46,113 bases of DNA, from contig JAGWVM010000009.1 in assembly GCA_018970895.1 (NCBI GenBank), positions 1 to 46,113 of the forward strand, given 5' to 3'. The notes below the pieces were generated by a model. That model did no database searches. It worked only from the letters and a program-made list of their open reading frames with translations, and was not told where the DNA came from. Below, piece by piece: positions 8,384-16,575 of this stretch. Position 1 is the stretch's first letter, and the number at the start of each line of letters is the position of its first letter. This stretch comes from Lysobacteraceae bacterium (lineage in GTDB: Bacteria > Pseudomonadota > Gammaproteobacteria > Xanthomonadales > Rhodanobacteraceae). The translations under genes were made by a program, and so were the position numbers.

Positions 8384-8441
8384 GGGTCCCGTCAAGCGTG
8401 ACTCGTGGCAGGGCCGGGGAGGGACCCGGCGCACACCACGC

Positions 8442-8471
8442 AAAAGGGCGAGTCCTGCGACTCGCCCTTTT
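8442..8471 (-). terminator. Intrinsic terminator of the S9 peptidase gene
   Basis: A perfect 13-base stem (AAAAGGGCGAGTC and GACTCGCCCTTTT) with a 4-base loop lies 26 bases after the peptidase stop codon. It separates this gene from the promoter of the gntR operon and could work in both directions. Confidence 0.9.
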
Positions 8472-8496
8472 GCCTCATCCGGCCCGGTCGGTTGGC

Positions 8497-10536
8497 TCAG
8501 CCGCCCGGCGGCAGGTACTTCTCGAACCACATCAGCGCGCGCTGCAGCACGTCGCGCTGGTGCGCCGGGTCGACGAAGTGGTGGCCTTCGTTCGGGTACA
8601 CCACCAGCGAGGTCGGCACGCCGAGCGTGCGCAGCGCGTGCCACATCTCGAACGACTGCGGGGCCGGGCATTCGGCATCGCGGTCGCCGACCACGATCAG
8701 CATCGGCGTCTTGACCTTCTTGATGAAGTGGATCGCCGAGCTCTTCGCGTACACCGCCGGATCGTCGTACACCGAGGCGCCGAAGTACGGGATCATCCAC
8801 TGGTCGATCAGGTTCTCGCCGTAGTAGCTCTGCCAGTCGGAGATGCCGGCGCCGGCCACCACCGCGCGGAAGCGCTGGGTCTGGGTCGGCACGAACATGC
8901 TCATGAAGCCGCCGTAGCTCCAGCCGGTGAGGCCCAGGCGCTTGTCGTCCACCGGCAGCTTCTTCTCGATGGTGTCGACACCGGCGAGGATGTCGCGCAG
9001 GTCGCCGTAGCCGAAGTCCTTGCGGTTGGCCTGCACGTAGGCCTCGCCCTGGCCGTAGCTGCCGCGCGGGTTGGGCATGAACACGAAGTAGTCCAGCGCC
9101 GAGAACGGCACGCCGCCGAAGCCGACTGCCGGCCAGCGCGGCAGCACGGCACTGGCCGGACCGCCGTGCACGGTGACGATCATCGGGTAGGACTTCTTCG
9201 CGTCGTAGTGCGCCGGGTACAGCAGCCAGCCCTGCACGTGGCGGCCCTCGTTGTCCCACTCGATCGACTCGGCCTTGCCCCACGAGGGCTTCAGCGTCGC
9301 GTTGATCGCGGTGACCGCCGGCGGCGGGGTGCGGCCGAGTGCGCCGGCATGCACTTCCGGTGCGGCGGCGTAGGAGCTCTGCGCGAACGCGACCTTCAAG
9401 TGATCGGCCGACAGCGACAGCCCCATCGCCGCGGTGCCGTCGCCGAGGCTGGCGTCCAGCGCGAACAGCGGCGCCTGCGCCGTCGCGTGGGCGGAATCGA
9501 TGGCGTACGGCGCCACTTCGCTGCGGCCGTTGCGGATCTGCGCCACCAGCAGGCGGTCGGCGCCGGTCCAGCCGAACCACACCGGGGTGACCTTGATGCC
9601 CGGAGTCAGCGCGGTGACCGCGCCGCCGGTCGAGGGCACGGCATAGAGATCGCCACCGGTCGCTCCCTGGTCGCTCATCAGGCCGCCGATGAAGACGATC
9701 CGCGAACCGTCCGGCGACCAGCGCGGCAGCGCCATCTGCAGGCCGTGCAGCGGGCCTTCCACGGTGCGCGTGTCGACCAGCACGCGCGGCTTGGCGCCGG
9801 CAGTCGCCTGCTGGGCGTAGAGCTTGGCGATCCACCAGTTGTTGTCGCCGGGTGCCGGTGCGGCGACGTAGGCGAGCTGGCGGCTGTCGGGCGACCAGCT
9901 GAACTCGTAGACGTAGCTTGGCGCCGGGGTGAGCATCTGCACGGCACCGCCGCGGGCGGGCACCGCGGCGACGCGCTGCACCTCCAGCCCGTCCACGCCG
10001 ATCTCGCCGGCGGCCGGCTTGGCCGCGGCCAGCGCGCTGGCCGCGCGGGTGGCGCCCTCCACGTAGAGGAAGCCGAGCCTGTGTCCGTCCGGCGACCAGC
10101 GCAGTGCGTGCGCGTAGCCGTCCAGCATCGCCAGCTTCTGCGGCGTGGTCGACTCGCCGGTGTCGGCCACCACCACGGCCGGGTGGCCCTGGCTGGCGCC
10201 GACGCTGGCGCAGGTGGACAGGAACGCGAGGTGCCGCGAATCCGGCGCCCACGCGATGTTCGATTCACCGCAGCTGCCGGCTGTATCCCGGGTGTTCAGG
10301 CGATGGGCGTCGCGGCCATTCGCCTTGGCCAGCACCACCGCCGGCTTGCCGTCGGTGTCCACCACCCACGCGAGCTGCCGTCCGTCGGGCGACAGCTGTA
10401 CGCCGTGGATGTCACGCACCTTGCCCAGTTCGGTGAGCAGGTGGTCGATGCGCGGATCGACCGGCGCGGTGCCGGCAAAGGCCGGCAGGGTCAGGCCGGC
10501 CAGCAGGGCCAGCGGCAGCAGGGAGACTCGGGACAT
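8497..10536 (-). CDS. Exported S9-family (prolyl oligopeptidase/DPP-like) peptidase
   Basis: A 679-residue serine peptidase. Residues 1-21 form a signal peptide (LLPLALLAGLTLPAFAG). A beta-propeller of WD40-like TolB-type repeats (SPDGRQLAW, APDSRHLAFL, SPDGHRLGFL, SPDSRQLAYV, SPDGSRIVFI) fills about residues 45-400. The C-terminal alpha/beta-hydrolase domain has the nucleophile motif LTGWSYGGFMS, the Asp region VVGDRDAECP and the His in YPNEGHHF. It would cleave peptides in the periplasm or outside the cell. It is a single gene ended by a strong terminator. The family is sure; specificity is not. Confidence 0.93.
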   Translation of the reverse strand: MSRVSLLPLALLAGLTLPAFAGTAPVDPRIDHLLTELGKVRDIHGVQLSPDGRQLAWVVDTDGKPAVVLAKANGRDAHRLNTRDTAGSCGESNIAWAPDSRHLAFLSTCASVGASQGHPAVVVADTGESTTPQKLAMLDGYAHALRWSPDGHRLGFLYVEGATRAASALAAAKPAAGEIGVDGLEVQRVAAVPARGGAVQMLTPAPSYVYEFSWSPDSRQLAYVAAPAPGDNNWWIAKLYAQQATAGAKPRVLVDTRTVEGPLHGLQMALPRWSPDGSRIVFIGGLMSDQGATGGDLYAVPSTGGAVTALTPGIKVTPVWFGWTGADRLLVAQIRNGRSEVAPYAIDSAHATAQAPLFALDASLGDGTAAMGLSLSADHLKVAFAQSSYAAAPEVHAGALGRTPPPAVTAINATLKPSWGKAESIEWDNEGRHVQGWLLYPAHYDAKKSYPMIVTVHGGPASAVLPRWPAVGFGGVPFSALDYFVFMPNPRGSYGQGEAYVQANRKDFGYGDLRDILAGVDTIEKKLPVDDKRLGLTGWSYGGFMSMFVPTQTQRFRAVVAGAGISDWQSYYGENLIDQWMIPYFGASVYDDPAVYAKSSAIHFIKKVKTPMLIVVGDRDAECPAPQSFEMWHALRTLGVPTSLVVYPNEGHHFVDPAHQRDVLQRALMWFEKYLPPGG

Positions 10537-10618
10537 CGGCGGCGCTCTCGGCGGGTGGATAACCCTTCGAACCTAGCAGCGCGCGGGGCAGGGTTCCAAG
10601 TGCTGCAAGCCATGCCCC

Positions 10619-10644
10619 GCGCTTCGCAAACCCCTGCGAAGCGC
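10619..10644. repeat. Perfect 10-bp hairpin downstream of fbp
   Basis: GCGCTTCGCA and TGCGAAGCGC pair around a 6-base loop. It lies 14 bases after the fbp stop on the minus strand. There is no T-run, so it may be a Rho-dependent 3' end structure rather than an intrinsic terminator. Confidence 0.5.
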
Positions 10645-10657
10645 CCGCGCGACGCGG

Positions 10658-11692
10658 TCAGCCGCGCAGGCCGTCGGCCTCGCGGTGGTAATGGGTCGCG
10701 CGCTCCACTTCCTCGCGCGAACCGAGGAACACCGGCACGCGCTGGTGCAGTCGGCTCGGCGGCACGTCGAGGATGCGTCCGCGGCCGGTGGTCGCCGCGC
10801 CGCCGGCCTGCTCGACGATGAAGGCCATCGGGTTGGCCTCGTACATCAGCCGCAGCTTGCCGCCCTGGGCCCTGATCTTGGCGTCCAGCGGATAGAAGAA
10901 CACGCCGCCGCGGGTGATGATGCGGTGCACGTCGGCCACCATCGAGGCGACCCAGCGCATGTTGAAGTCGCGCCCGCGCGGGCCGTCCTTGCCGGCCAGC
11001 AGCTCGCCGACGTAGCGCTGCATCGGCGCCTCCCAGTGGCGCTGGTTCGACATGTTGATGGCGAATTCGCCGGTCGCCTCGGGAATGCGGATATCGCGCC
11101 GGCTGAGGACGAAGCTCCCTACCTCGCGGTCCAGCGTGAACTCGTGCGAGCCGTGGCCGAAAGTCAGCACCATCACCGTGGCCGGCCCGTACACCACGTA
11201 GCCGGCGGCCAGTTGTTCGCTGCCGGGCTGCAGGAAGTGCTCGGCCTTCGGCTCGGTGACCCCGTCCGGGCAGCGCAGTACCGAGAAGATCGTGCCGACG
11301 GAGATGTTCACGTCGATGTTCGAGCTGCCGTCCAGCGGATCGAACAGCAGCAGGTGGTTGCCCTTCGGGTACATGTCGGGGATCGGCTGCGGATCCTCCA
11401 TCTCCTCCGAGGCGCAGGCGGCGAGATGGCCGCCCCAGGCGTTCGCCTCCAGCAGGATCTCGTTGGAGATGACATCGAGCTTCTTCTGCGCCTCGCCCTG
11501 CACGTTGATGCTGGCCGCGTCACCCTCGCCGGCAGCCATGCCCAGCACGCCGCCGAGCGCGCCCTTGTGGGTCGCCACGCTGATGCGCTTGCAGGCGCGT
11601 GCCACCACCTCGATCAGCAGCGACAGCTCGGCGTTGATGTGGCCGGCGCGGCGTTCCTCGATCAGGAACTGGATCAGCGAAACGGGCTTCAT
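10658..11692 (-). CDS. fbp: Class I fructose-1,6-bisphosphatase
   Basis: A 344-residue cytoplasmic enzyme that converts fructose 1,6-bisphosphate to fructose 6-phosphate and phosphate in gluconeogenesis. The metal-binding motif [16 protein letters not shown] lies near residue 120, and the substrate region includes [23 protein letters not shown] and [15 protein letters not shown]. The length matches class I bacterial enzymes. The ATG at 11692 is preceded by GGAG at the right distance; the frame stays open upstream only as a shadow of the divergent gene. It is a single gene, divergent from the DJ-1/PfpI gene. Confidence 0.97.
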   Translation of the reverse strand: MKPVSLIQFLIEERRAGHINAELSLLIEVVARACKRISVATHKGALGGVLGMAAGEGDAASINVQGEAQKKLDVISNEILLEANAWGGHLAACASEEMEDPQPIPDMYPKGNHLLLFDPLDGSSNIDVNISVGTIFSVLRCPDGVTEPKAEHFLQPGSEQLAAGYVVYGPATVMVLTFGHGSHEFTLDREVGSFVLSRRDIRIPEATGEFAINMSNQRHWEAPMQRYVGELLAGKDGPRGRDFNMRWVASMVADVHRIITRGGVFFYPLDAKIRAQGGKLRLMYEANPMAFIVEQAGGAATTGRGRILDVPPSRLHQRVPVFLGSREEVERATHYHREADGLRG

Positions 11693-11780
11693 GGCGTCTC
11701 CGTGGCGGAAAGGGACCGCCATTGTCCCGTGCCGAACCGGGGGGCGCCACCCGACGGTCCCCATCCGCCGGCGAACGGAC

Positions 11781-11810
11781 GGGCTGCTGACAGCACGCTG
11801 GCAGCAGCCC
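11781..11810. promoter_or_regulatory. Inverted repeat in the fbp / DJ-1 divergent intergenic region
   Basis: GGGCTGCTG (11781-11789) and CAGCAGCCC (11802-11810) are perfect 9-base arms spaced by 12 bases. It lies 38 bases before the DJ-1-like start and 89 bases before the fbp start. It may be an operator or a leader hairpin; no regulator is assigned. Confidence 0.4.
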
Positions 11811-11848
11811 GCGACCATGCTTGCGCTCCACCCATGGAGGGCGCGTCG

Positions 11849-12463
11849 ATGCGCGACACGGTTCATGTTCTGGTGTTCGACGGCTTTGCCGACTGGCAGG
11901 CCGCGCTGGCCCTGTGCGAGGTGCGGCGTCCCGGCGACTGGCAGGTGCGTACGGTCGGTTTCGACCGCCGGCCCGTGGTCTTGATGGGCGGGCTGACGGT
12001 GCAGCCCGACGCCACCCTGGGCGACGTGGACCGGCACCGTGCCGCGCTGGTCATCGTCCCGGGCGGCCACCTGTGGTCCCGCGGGGAAGGGCAGCCGGCC
12101 GTCGACCTGCTGGCGGAGATCCATGCCGCCGGCGCTCCGGTCGCCGGCATCGAGAGCGGCGTGCTGGCGCTGGCCCGCGCCGGACTGCTCGATGGCTGCC
12201 GCCACACTGGCAACGACGCCGGCCAGCTCGCCCGGGTGCCCGGTTATGCCGGCGCCAGCCGGTACGACCGCGAGGTGCTGGCGGTCAGCGATGGCGGCGT
12301 GATTACCGCAAGCCACCTGGGCAGCGTGGAGTTCGCCCGCGCAGTGATCCGCACGCTCGATCTCTACACCCCGAGCGACCGCGGGTACTGGTATCGCCTG
12401 TTCAAGCACGCAAAGCTTCCGCCCTGGTGCGTGGGCCTGCCCGTGGATGAGGTGGCAGCATGA
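11849..12463 (+). CDS. DJ-1/PfpI (YdeA-like) family protein without the usual cysteine
   Basis: A 204-residue protein of the DJ-1/PfpI class I glutamine-amidotransferase-like fold: [21 protein letters not shown] at the start, [10 protein letters not shown] around 68-75, and the nucleophile-elbow region [19 protein letters not shown] around 98-116. In most relatives this elbow reads ICxG, with a reactive cysteine; here Glu102 takes that place. The remainder of the fold, including HTGNDAGQL and [13 protein letters not shown], is intact, so the gene is not decayed. The ATG at 11849 follows GGAGG by eight bases; an ATG at 11834 has no such site. Its role is unknown and catalysis by the standard mechanism is doubtful. 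Confidence 0.82.
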   Translation: MRDTVHVLVFDGFADWQAALALCEVRRPGDWQVRTVGFDRRPVVLMGGLTVQPDATLGDVDRHRAALVIVPGGHLWSRGEGQPAVDLLAEIHAAGAPVAGIESGVLALARAGLLDGCRHTGNDAGQLARVPGYAGASRYDREVLAVSDGGVITASHLGSVEFARAVIRTLDLYTPSDRGYWYRLFKHAKLPPWCVGLPVDEVAA

Positions 12464-12642
12464 ACGTCTGGCCGGGCCGCGTGGTGCATGCCTACGGCCC
12501 GCTGCGCCTGCGTGGCCACCTGACCGAGGGATCATGGATGACGGCTCCCCGCCCGCCTTGTCGGGAGTCGCCTGAATCCGCCGGTCCCCGCCGTCTGATC
12601 CTGATGGCCCTGCTGCCGCGAGTCTTTCCGCGTCGGCGTTGA
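12460..12642 (+). CDS. Possible small hypothetical protein (weak)
   Basis: A 60-residue frame whose ATG overlaps the stop of the DJ-1-like gene (ATGA). The product is rich in Pro and Arg and shows no domain. Coupled start position is the only support; the stretch 12464-12678 may equally be a non-coding spacer. Confidence 0.2.
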   Translation: MNVWPGRVVHAYGPLRLRGHLTEGSWMTAPRPPCRESPESAGPRRLILMALLPRVFPRRR

Positions 12643-12678
12643 ATCGGCCCACCGATCCCCTTCCGAGGAGTTCCCGTC

Positions 12679-13305
12679 ATGAGCCTCCCCCGCATCACGT
12701 TCTTTTATGCCCCGCAGACCCGCGCCGGCGGCACCCTCGCCCTGCTCGAGGAGCTTGGGGCGCAGTACCACCTGCACCTGCTCGACCTGAAAGCCGGTAC
12801 CCAGCGCGCGCCGGAGTACCTGGCGATCAACCCGATGGGCAAGGTGCCGGCGATCGTCCATGACGGCGCACTGGTTGCCGAGCAGCCGGCGGTGTTCGTT
12901 TACCTTGCGGACCTGTACCCGGGAAAGGGCCTGGCACCGCCGATCGGCGATCCGCTGCGTGGCCCCTACCTGCGCTGGCTGGTGTTCTACGGTTCGTGTT
13001 TCGAGCCGGCGATCGTGGATCGCGCCATGAAGCGCGAGCCCGCCGCGCCATCGACCTCACCCTACGGCACCTGGGAGCAGGTCTACGCCACCCTGGTCGC
13101 CCAGCTCGCGGATGGCCCCTGGCTGCTCGGCGAGCGCTTCACCGCGGCCGACGTGCTGTGGGGCACCGCGCTGAACTGGACCACGAGGTTCCAGCTGGTG
13201 CCGGAGCACCCGGCGATCCGCGGCTACATCGATCGCGTGCTCGCGCGTCCGGCGATGCGGCGGGCGATGGCGAAGGACGCCGGATACGCCGCGCAGCAGG
13301 CGTGA
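12679..13305 (+). CDS. Glutathione S-transferase family protein
   Basis: A 208-residue cytoplasmic protein with a thioredoxin-like N-terminal domain (residues 1-80: ITFFYAPQTRAGGTLALLEELGAQYHL, then INPMGKVPAIVHDGALVAEQPAVFVYLADLYP, where the cis-Pro in KVPAI and the EQPA glutathione-binding turn are visible) and an alpha-helical C-terminal domain containing LLGERFTAADVLWG. GAGGAG lies upstream of the ATG. It would conjugate or reduce substrates with glutathione. The following regulator gene runs the same way after a 113-base gap. Specific substrate unknown. Confidence 0.9.
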   Translation: MSLPRITFFYAPQTRAGGTLALLEELGAQYHLHLLDLKAGTQRAPEYLAINPMGKVPAIVHDGALVAEQPAVFVYLADLYPGKGLAPPIGDPLRGPYLRWLVFYGSCFEPAIVDRAMKREPAAPSTSPYGTWEQVYATLVAQLADGPWLLGERFTAADVLWGTALNWTTRFQLVPEHPAIRGYIDRVLARPAMRRAMAKDAGYAAQQA

Positions 13306-13418
13306 GCCATGGCCGGTAGGCGGAGCCCTCCGGTGCCGCTGCCTTGCCCGACGTCTTTCGTCGTCGGCCATGACCGACGTCGCAGGTGTTGCGACCATCG
13401 GCACGGCATCATGTACGG

Positions 13419-14123
13419 ATGCGCCGCGCCGACCGCCTGTTCCTCATCATCCATGCCCTGCGCGGCCGTCGCACCGCGCTGCCGGCCCGCTCGCTGGCGG
13501 ACACGCTGGGCGTCTCGCTGCGCACCGTCTACCGCGACGTGGCCGACCTGCAGCTCTCCGGCGTGCCGATCGAGGGCGAGGCGGGGGTCGGCTACGTGCT
13601 GCGCAAGGGCGCGGACATCCCGCCGCTGATGTTCACCGTCGAGGAACTGGAGGCGCTGGTGGTGGGCTCGCGCTTCGTGCGGGCCTTCGCCGGCGACCGC
13701 CTGTCCGCCGGCGCGCAGTCGGCCCTGCTGAAGATCGAGGCGGTGCTGCCGCCGGAACTGTGCGAGCGCTCCTCGCGCACCCGCATCTATGCGCCGGTCT
13801 GGCGCGACGAGGCGCAGGCGGCCTTCGCCGCCCGCATCGACCGGCTGCATGCGGCGATCGAAGGGCGCCAGGTGGTGCGGCTGGACTACCGCGACGAGGC
13901 CGGCCGGACCAGCCAGCGCGAGGTCGAGCCGCTGTGCCTGGCCTTCTGGGGCGGCGCCTGGACGCTGGGGACGTGGTGCCGGCTCCGGCATGATTTCCGC
14001 AACTTCCGGCCGGACCGGATCGCCGGCCTGGCCGAGCTCGCGGAGCGCTTCGACGATCGACCGGAGCACAACCTCGATGCCTACCTCAAGGCCATGCGCA
14101 GCTATTACGCAGGCATCGATTGA
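13419..14123 (+). CDS. YafY-type transcriptional regulator with WYL domain
   Basis: A 234-residue regulator. The N-terminal winged helix (MRRADRLFLIIHALRGRR, then LADTLGVSLRTVYRDVADLQLSGVPI, residues about 1-58) is of the HTH_11 type, and the C-terminal WYL domain (about 135-215: VRLDYRDEAGRTSQREVEPLCLAFWGGAWTLGTWC, FRNFRPDRIAGL) is a ligand-sensing module. The ATG at 13419 is chosen because MRRADR is the normal YafY start; an ATG at 13386 would add an unlikely extension. No Shine-Dalgarno sequence is visible. It may control the neighbouring GST gene or itself. Confidence 0.88.
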   Translation: MRRADRLFLIIHALRGRRTALPARSLADTLGVSLRTVYRDVADLQLSGVPIEGEAGVGYVLRKGADIPPLMFTVEELEALVVGSRFVRAFAGDRLSAGAQSALLKIEAVLPPELCERSSRTRIYAPVWRDEAQAAFAARIDRLHAAIEGRQVVRLDYRDEAGRTSQREVEPLCLAFWGGAWTLGTWCRLRHDFRNFRPDRIAGLAELAERFDDRPEHNLDAYLKAMRSYYAGID

Positions 14124-14185
14124 CACTGGCATTGCGCGCAATCTCTGCGAAGATCGTCGCCTGATCCTGCGGAGGGAACGTGTCG

Positions 14186-15961
14186 ATGAAGTACCTGCTG
14201 GGCGGCCTGCTGGCCGCCGTCCTGGGCCTGGTTCCCCTCGTTGCCGGCGCAAACGACGCCGACGCGCGCTTCCATGCGATCTACACGCAGGAGTGGGCGT
14301 GGCGCAGTGGACAGAGCGGCATCAGCAGCTCGGGCGAAGCCCTGCCCGGCGATGGCCGTCTGGACAGTGTCGACGCGGCGACCCAGCAGGCCAGGCAGGA
14401 TCGCTGGCAGCAGGTGCTCAAGGAGCTGGACGCGATCAACCTCGATGCACTGTCGCCCGGCGAACGCGTGAACTACGAGGTCTATCGCGCACAGATCGCC
14501 AACCTGCTGGCCGACCAGCGCTTCAAGCTGTGGCAGATGCCGTTCAACAGCGATTCCTCGTTCTGGGGCGACATCGGCTACCAGCTGCACGGCGACCACC
14601 TGCGCACGGTGGACGACTACGAGCACTACCTGGACCGGCTCGGCCAGATCCCGGCCTACTTCGACCAGCAGATCGCCAACATGCGGGCCGGCCTCAAGCG
14701 TGGTTTCAGCGTGCCGCGGGCGGTGCTGGATGGACGCGACGTGTCGATCGCCGCGGTTGCGAACCTCGCCGACCCCACCGACAGCAGCTTCTATGCGCCG
14801 TTCAAGCACTTGCCGGACAGCTTCTCGGCCGACCAGACGCAGGCGTTGCAGGGCGAGGCGCTGCGCCGCGTGCGCGACGACGTGATTCCGGCCTATCAGA
14901 AACTGCTGGCGTTCTTCCGCAACGAGTACGTGCCGCAGGCCCGCACCACGCTGGCGGCCGAGGCGCTGCCGGACGGCAAGGCGTTCTACCGTCAGCAGAT
15001 CCGCGAATACACCACGCTGGACCTCGACCCGGAAGCGATCCACCAACTGGGCCTGGAGCAGGTGGCGAAGATCCACGCGCAGATGCTGCAGACCATGAAG
15101 GAAAGCGGCTTCAAGGGCAGCTTCCCCGAATTCCTGCACTTCCTGCGCACCGATCCGCAGTTCTACGCCAAGACCCCGGACGAGCTGCTGATGCGCACGG
15201 CCTGGGTGGCCAAGCAGGTGGACGGCCAGCTCGGCAAATTCTTCGGCCGTCTGCCGCGCCAGCGCTTCGCGATCGAGCCGGTGCCGGCCGACATCGCGCC
15301 GTACTACACCTCCGGCCGCGGTGGCGCCGACACCTACCTGGTCAACACCTACGACCTGAAGTCGCGCCCGCTCTACAACATGCCGGCGCTGACCCTGCAC
15401 GAGTCGATGCCCGGCCATGCGCTGCAGCTGGCGCTTGCCGCCGAACAGCGCGGCCAGCCCGCGTTCCGGCGCGACGGCTACATCTCCGCCTACGGCGAGG
15501 GCTGGGCGCTGTACGCCGAGTACCTCGGCAACGAGATGGGCATCTACCACACGCCCTACGAGCGCTTCGGCTACCTCACCTACCAGATGTGGCGCGCCTG
15601 CCGGCTGGTGGTGGACACCGGCATCCACCACGACGGCTGGACCCGCCAGCAGGCGATCGACTACCTGACCAAGAACACCGCGCTGTCGGACCGCGAGATC
15701 GCCAACGAGGTCGACCGCTACATCAGCTGGCCGGCGCAGGCGCTGTCCTACGAGATCGGCTACCTGAAGATCCTGGAACTGCGGCACAAGGCCGAGCAGG
15801 CGCTGGGCGACAAGTTCAACCTGAAGGCCTTCCACGACACCGTGCTGCAGATCGGCTCGGTGCCGCTACCGGTGCTGGAGAAGCGCATCGACCGCTTCAT
15901 TGCCGACGGGGGGCCGGAGCCGGACTACGGCTGCGACTGCACGTCTAGGCCGGCCGGTTGA
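14186..15961 (+). CDS. DUF885-family exported zinc-peptidase-like protein
   Basis: A 591-residue exported protein. A signal peptide (about residues 1-22: KYLLGGLLAAVLGLVPLVAGA) precedes a mostly helical DUF885 domain. The metalloprotease-like signature HESMPGH (HExxxGH) in LTLHESMPGHALQLALA and the downstream EGWALYAEYLGNEMG are present. The family is thought to contain M3/M32-like metallopeptidases. The ATG at 14186 is preferred because GGAGGG lies nine bases upstream; a GTG at 14180 would sit only three bases after it. The gene ends 20 bases before the convergent effector operon. Confidence 0.9.
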   Translation: MKYLLGGLLAAVLGLVPLVAGANDADARFHAIYTQEWAWRSGQSGISSSGEALPGDGRLDSVDAATQQARQDRWQQVLKELDAINLDALSPGERVNYEVYRAQIANLLADQRFKLWQMPFNSDSSFWGDIGYQLHGDHLRTVDDYEHYLDRLGQIPAYFDQQIANMRAGLKRGFSVPRAVLDGRDVSIAAVANLADPTDSSFYAPFKHLPDSFSADQTQALQGEALRRVRDDVIPAYQKLLAFFRNEYVPQARTTLAAEALPDGKAFYRQQIREYTTLDLDPEAIHQLGLEQVAKIHAQMLQTMKESGFKGSFPEFLHFLRTDPQFYAKTPDELLMRTAWVAKQVDGQLGKFFGRLPRQRFAIEPVPADIAPYYTSGRGGADTYLVNTYDLKSRPLYNMPALTLHESMPGHALQLALAAEQRGQPAFRRDGYISAYGEGWALYAEYLGNEMGIYHTPYERFGYLTYQMWRACRLVVDTGIHHDGWTRQQAIDYLTKNTALSDREIANEVDRYISWPAQALSYEIGYLKILELRHKAEQALGDKFNLKAFHDTVLQIGSVPLPVLEKRIDRFIADGGPEPDYGCDCTSRPAG

Positions 15962-15981
15962 AAGGTCCGCGGTGAGCGACG

Positions 15982-16575
15982 TCAGCGGGGGGCGACCGGC
16001 AGGTACTGGCCGCGCTCGCCGTAGCGCTTGCCTTTCGCTTCGACGTGAGCGCACAGGTGTCCGTCGCACAGCGTCACGTCGGCCCGGTTGTAGGCCTGCA
16101 GTAGTTCCGCCGACAGCCGGTTCTGCTCGATCACGCCCGCGTAGTGCAGCGACAGCCACGCGCCGCCGGCCAGCAGCAATGCGAGGCAGGCCGCCACGGC
16201 GGCGACCGTCTTCCCTAGCAGCAGCCGGTGCAATCGCTGCAGACGTTCGATCTGTCCACCGAGCTTGAGCGCGGCGGCCTCCAGCTCGCCGCCGGCACGC
16301 TGCAGGCGTTGCTGGTAGTCCTGCACCGGCTGTTCCAGGCCGCCGCCCAGCCGGTCCATCACCAGCCGCGGAAGCGCGTGCAGCGAGCCGTCCGCCGACT
16401 GCCGCACGATCGCCGGCACCTGCTGGCTCAACCGCTCCAGCTCGCCCGAATGCGTGAGAAGGCGCTGCTCGATCTCGCCGCAACGGCGGTCGAACTGTTC
16501 CATCAGCACGGCGGTCTTGCTGATCAGGCTGGCGACCTCGGCCGTCTGCACAGGTCCCGGTGCGGACGCGCTCAT
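15982..16575 (-). CDS. Coiled-coil, single-helix membrane protein in the lipase operon
   Basis: A 197-residue protein of unknown function. Residues 1-115 are predicted helical and coiled coil (TAEVASLISKTAVLMEQFDRR, ELERLSQQVPAIV, DYQQRLQRAGGELEAAALKLGGQIERLQRLHRLL). One membrane helix follows (about 122-146, TVAAVAACLALLLAGGAWLSLHY), then a tail of about 50 residues with two cysteines (LCDGHLCAHVEAKGKRYG), probably outside the cytoplasm. Its ATG overlaps the stop of the lipase gene (ATGA), so the two are co-translated. It may help deliver, chaperone or neutralise the lipase; this is inference from position. Confidence 0.75.
   Translation of the reverse strand: MSASAPGPVQTAEVASLISKTAVLMEQFDRRCGEIEQRLLTHSGELERLSQQVPAIVRQSADGSLHALPRLVMDRLGGGLEQPVQDYQQRLQRAGGELEAAALKLGGQIERLQRLHRLLLGKTVAAVAACLALLLAGGAWLSLHYAGVIEQNRLSAELLQAYNRADVTLCDGHLCAHVEAKGKRYGERGQYLPVAPR

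Noticed and set aside
7519..10821. Very long plus-strand open frame (1100 codons) opposite the CPBP, gntR and S9 genes
   Set aside because: It is antisense to three clearly recognised genes and its product is rich in Arg, His and Val with no domain; typical shadow frame of GC-rich DNA.
13789..15948. 719-codon plus-strand frame over the WYL regulator and DUF885 genes
   Set aside because: Out-of-frame shadow of DUF885, which shows its signal peptide and metal motif in the other frame.
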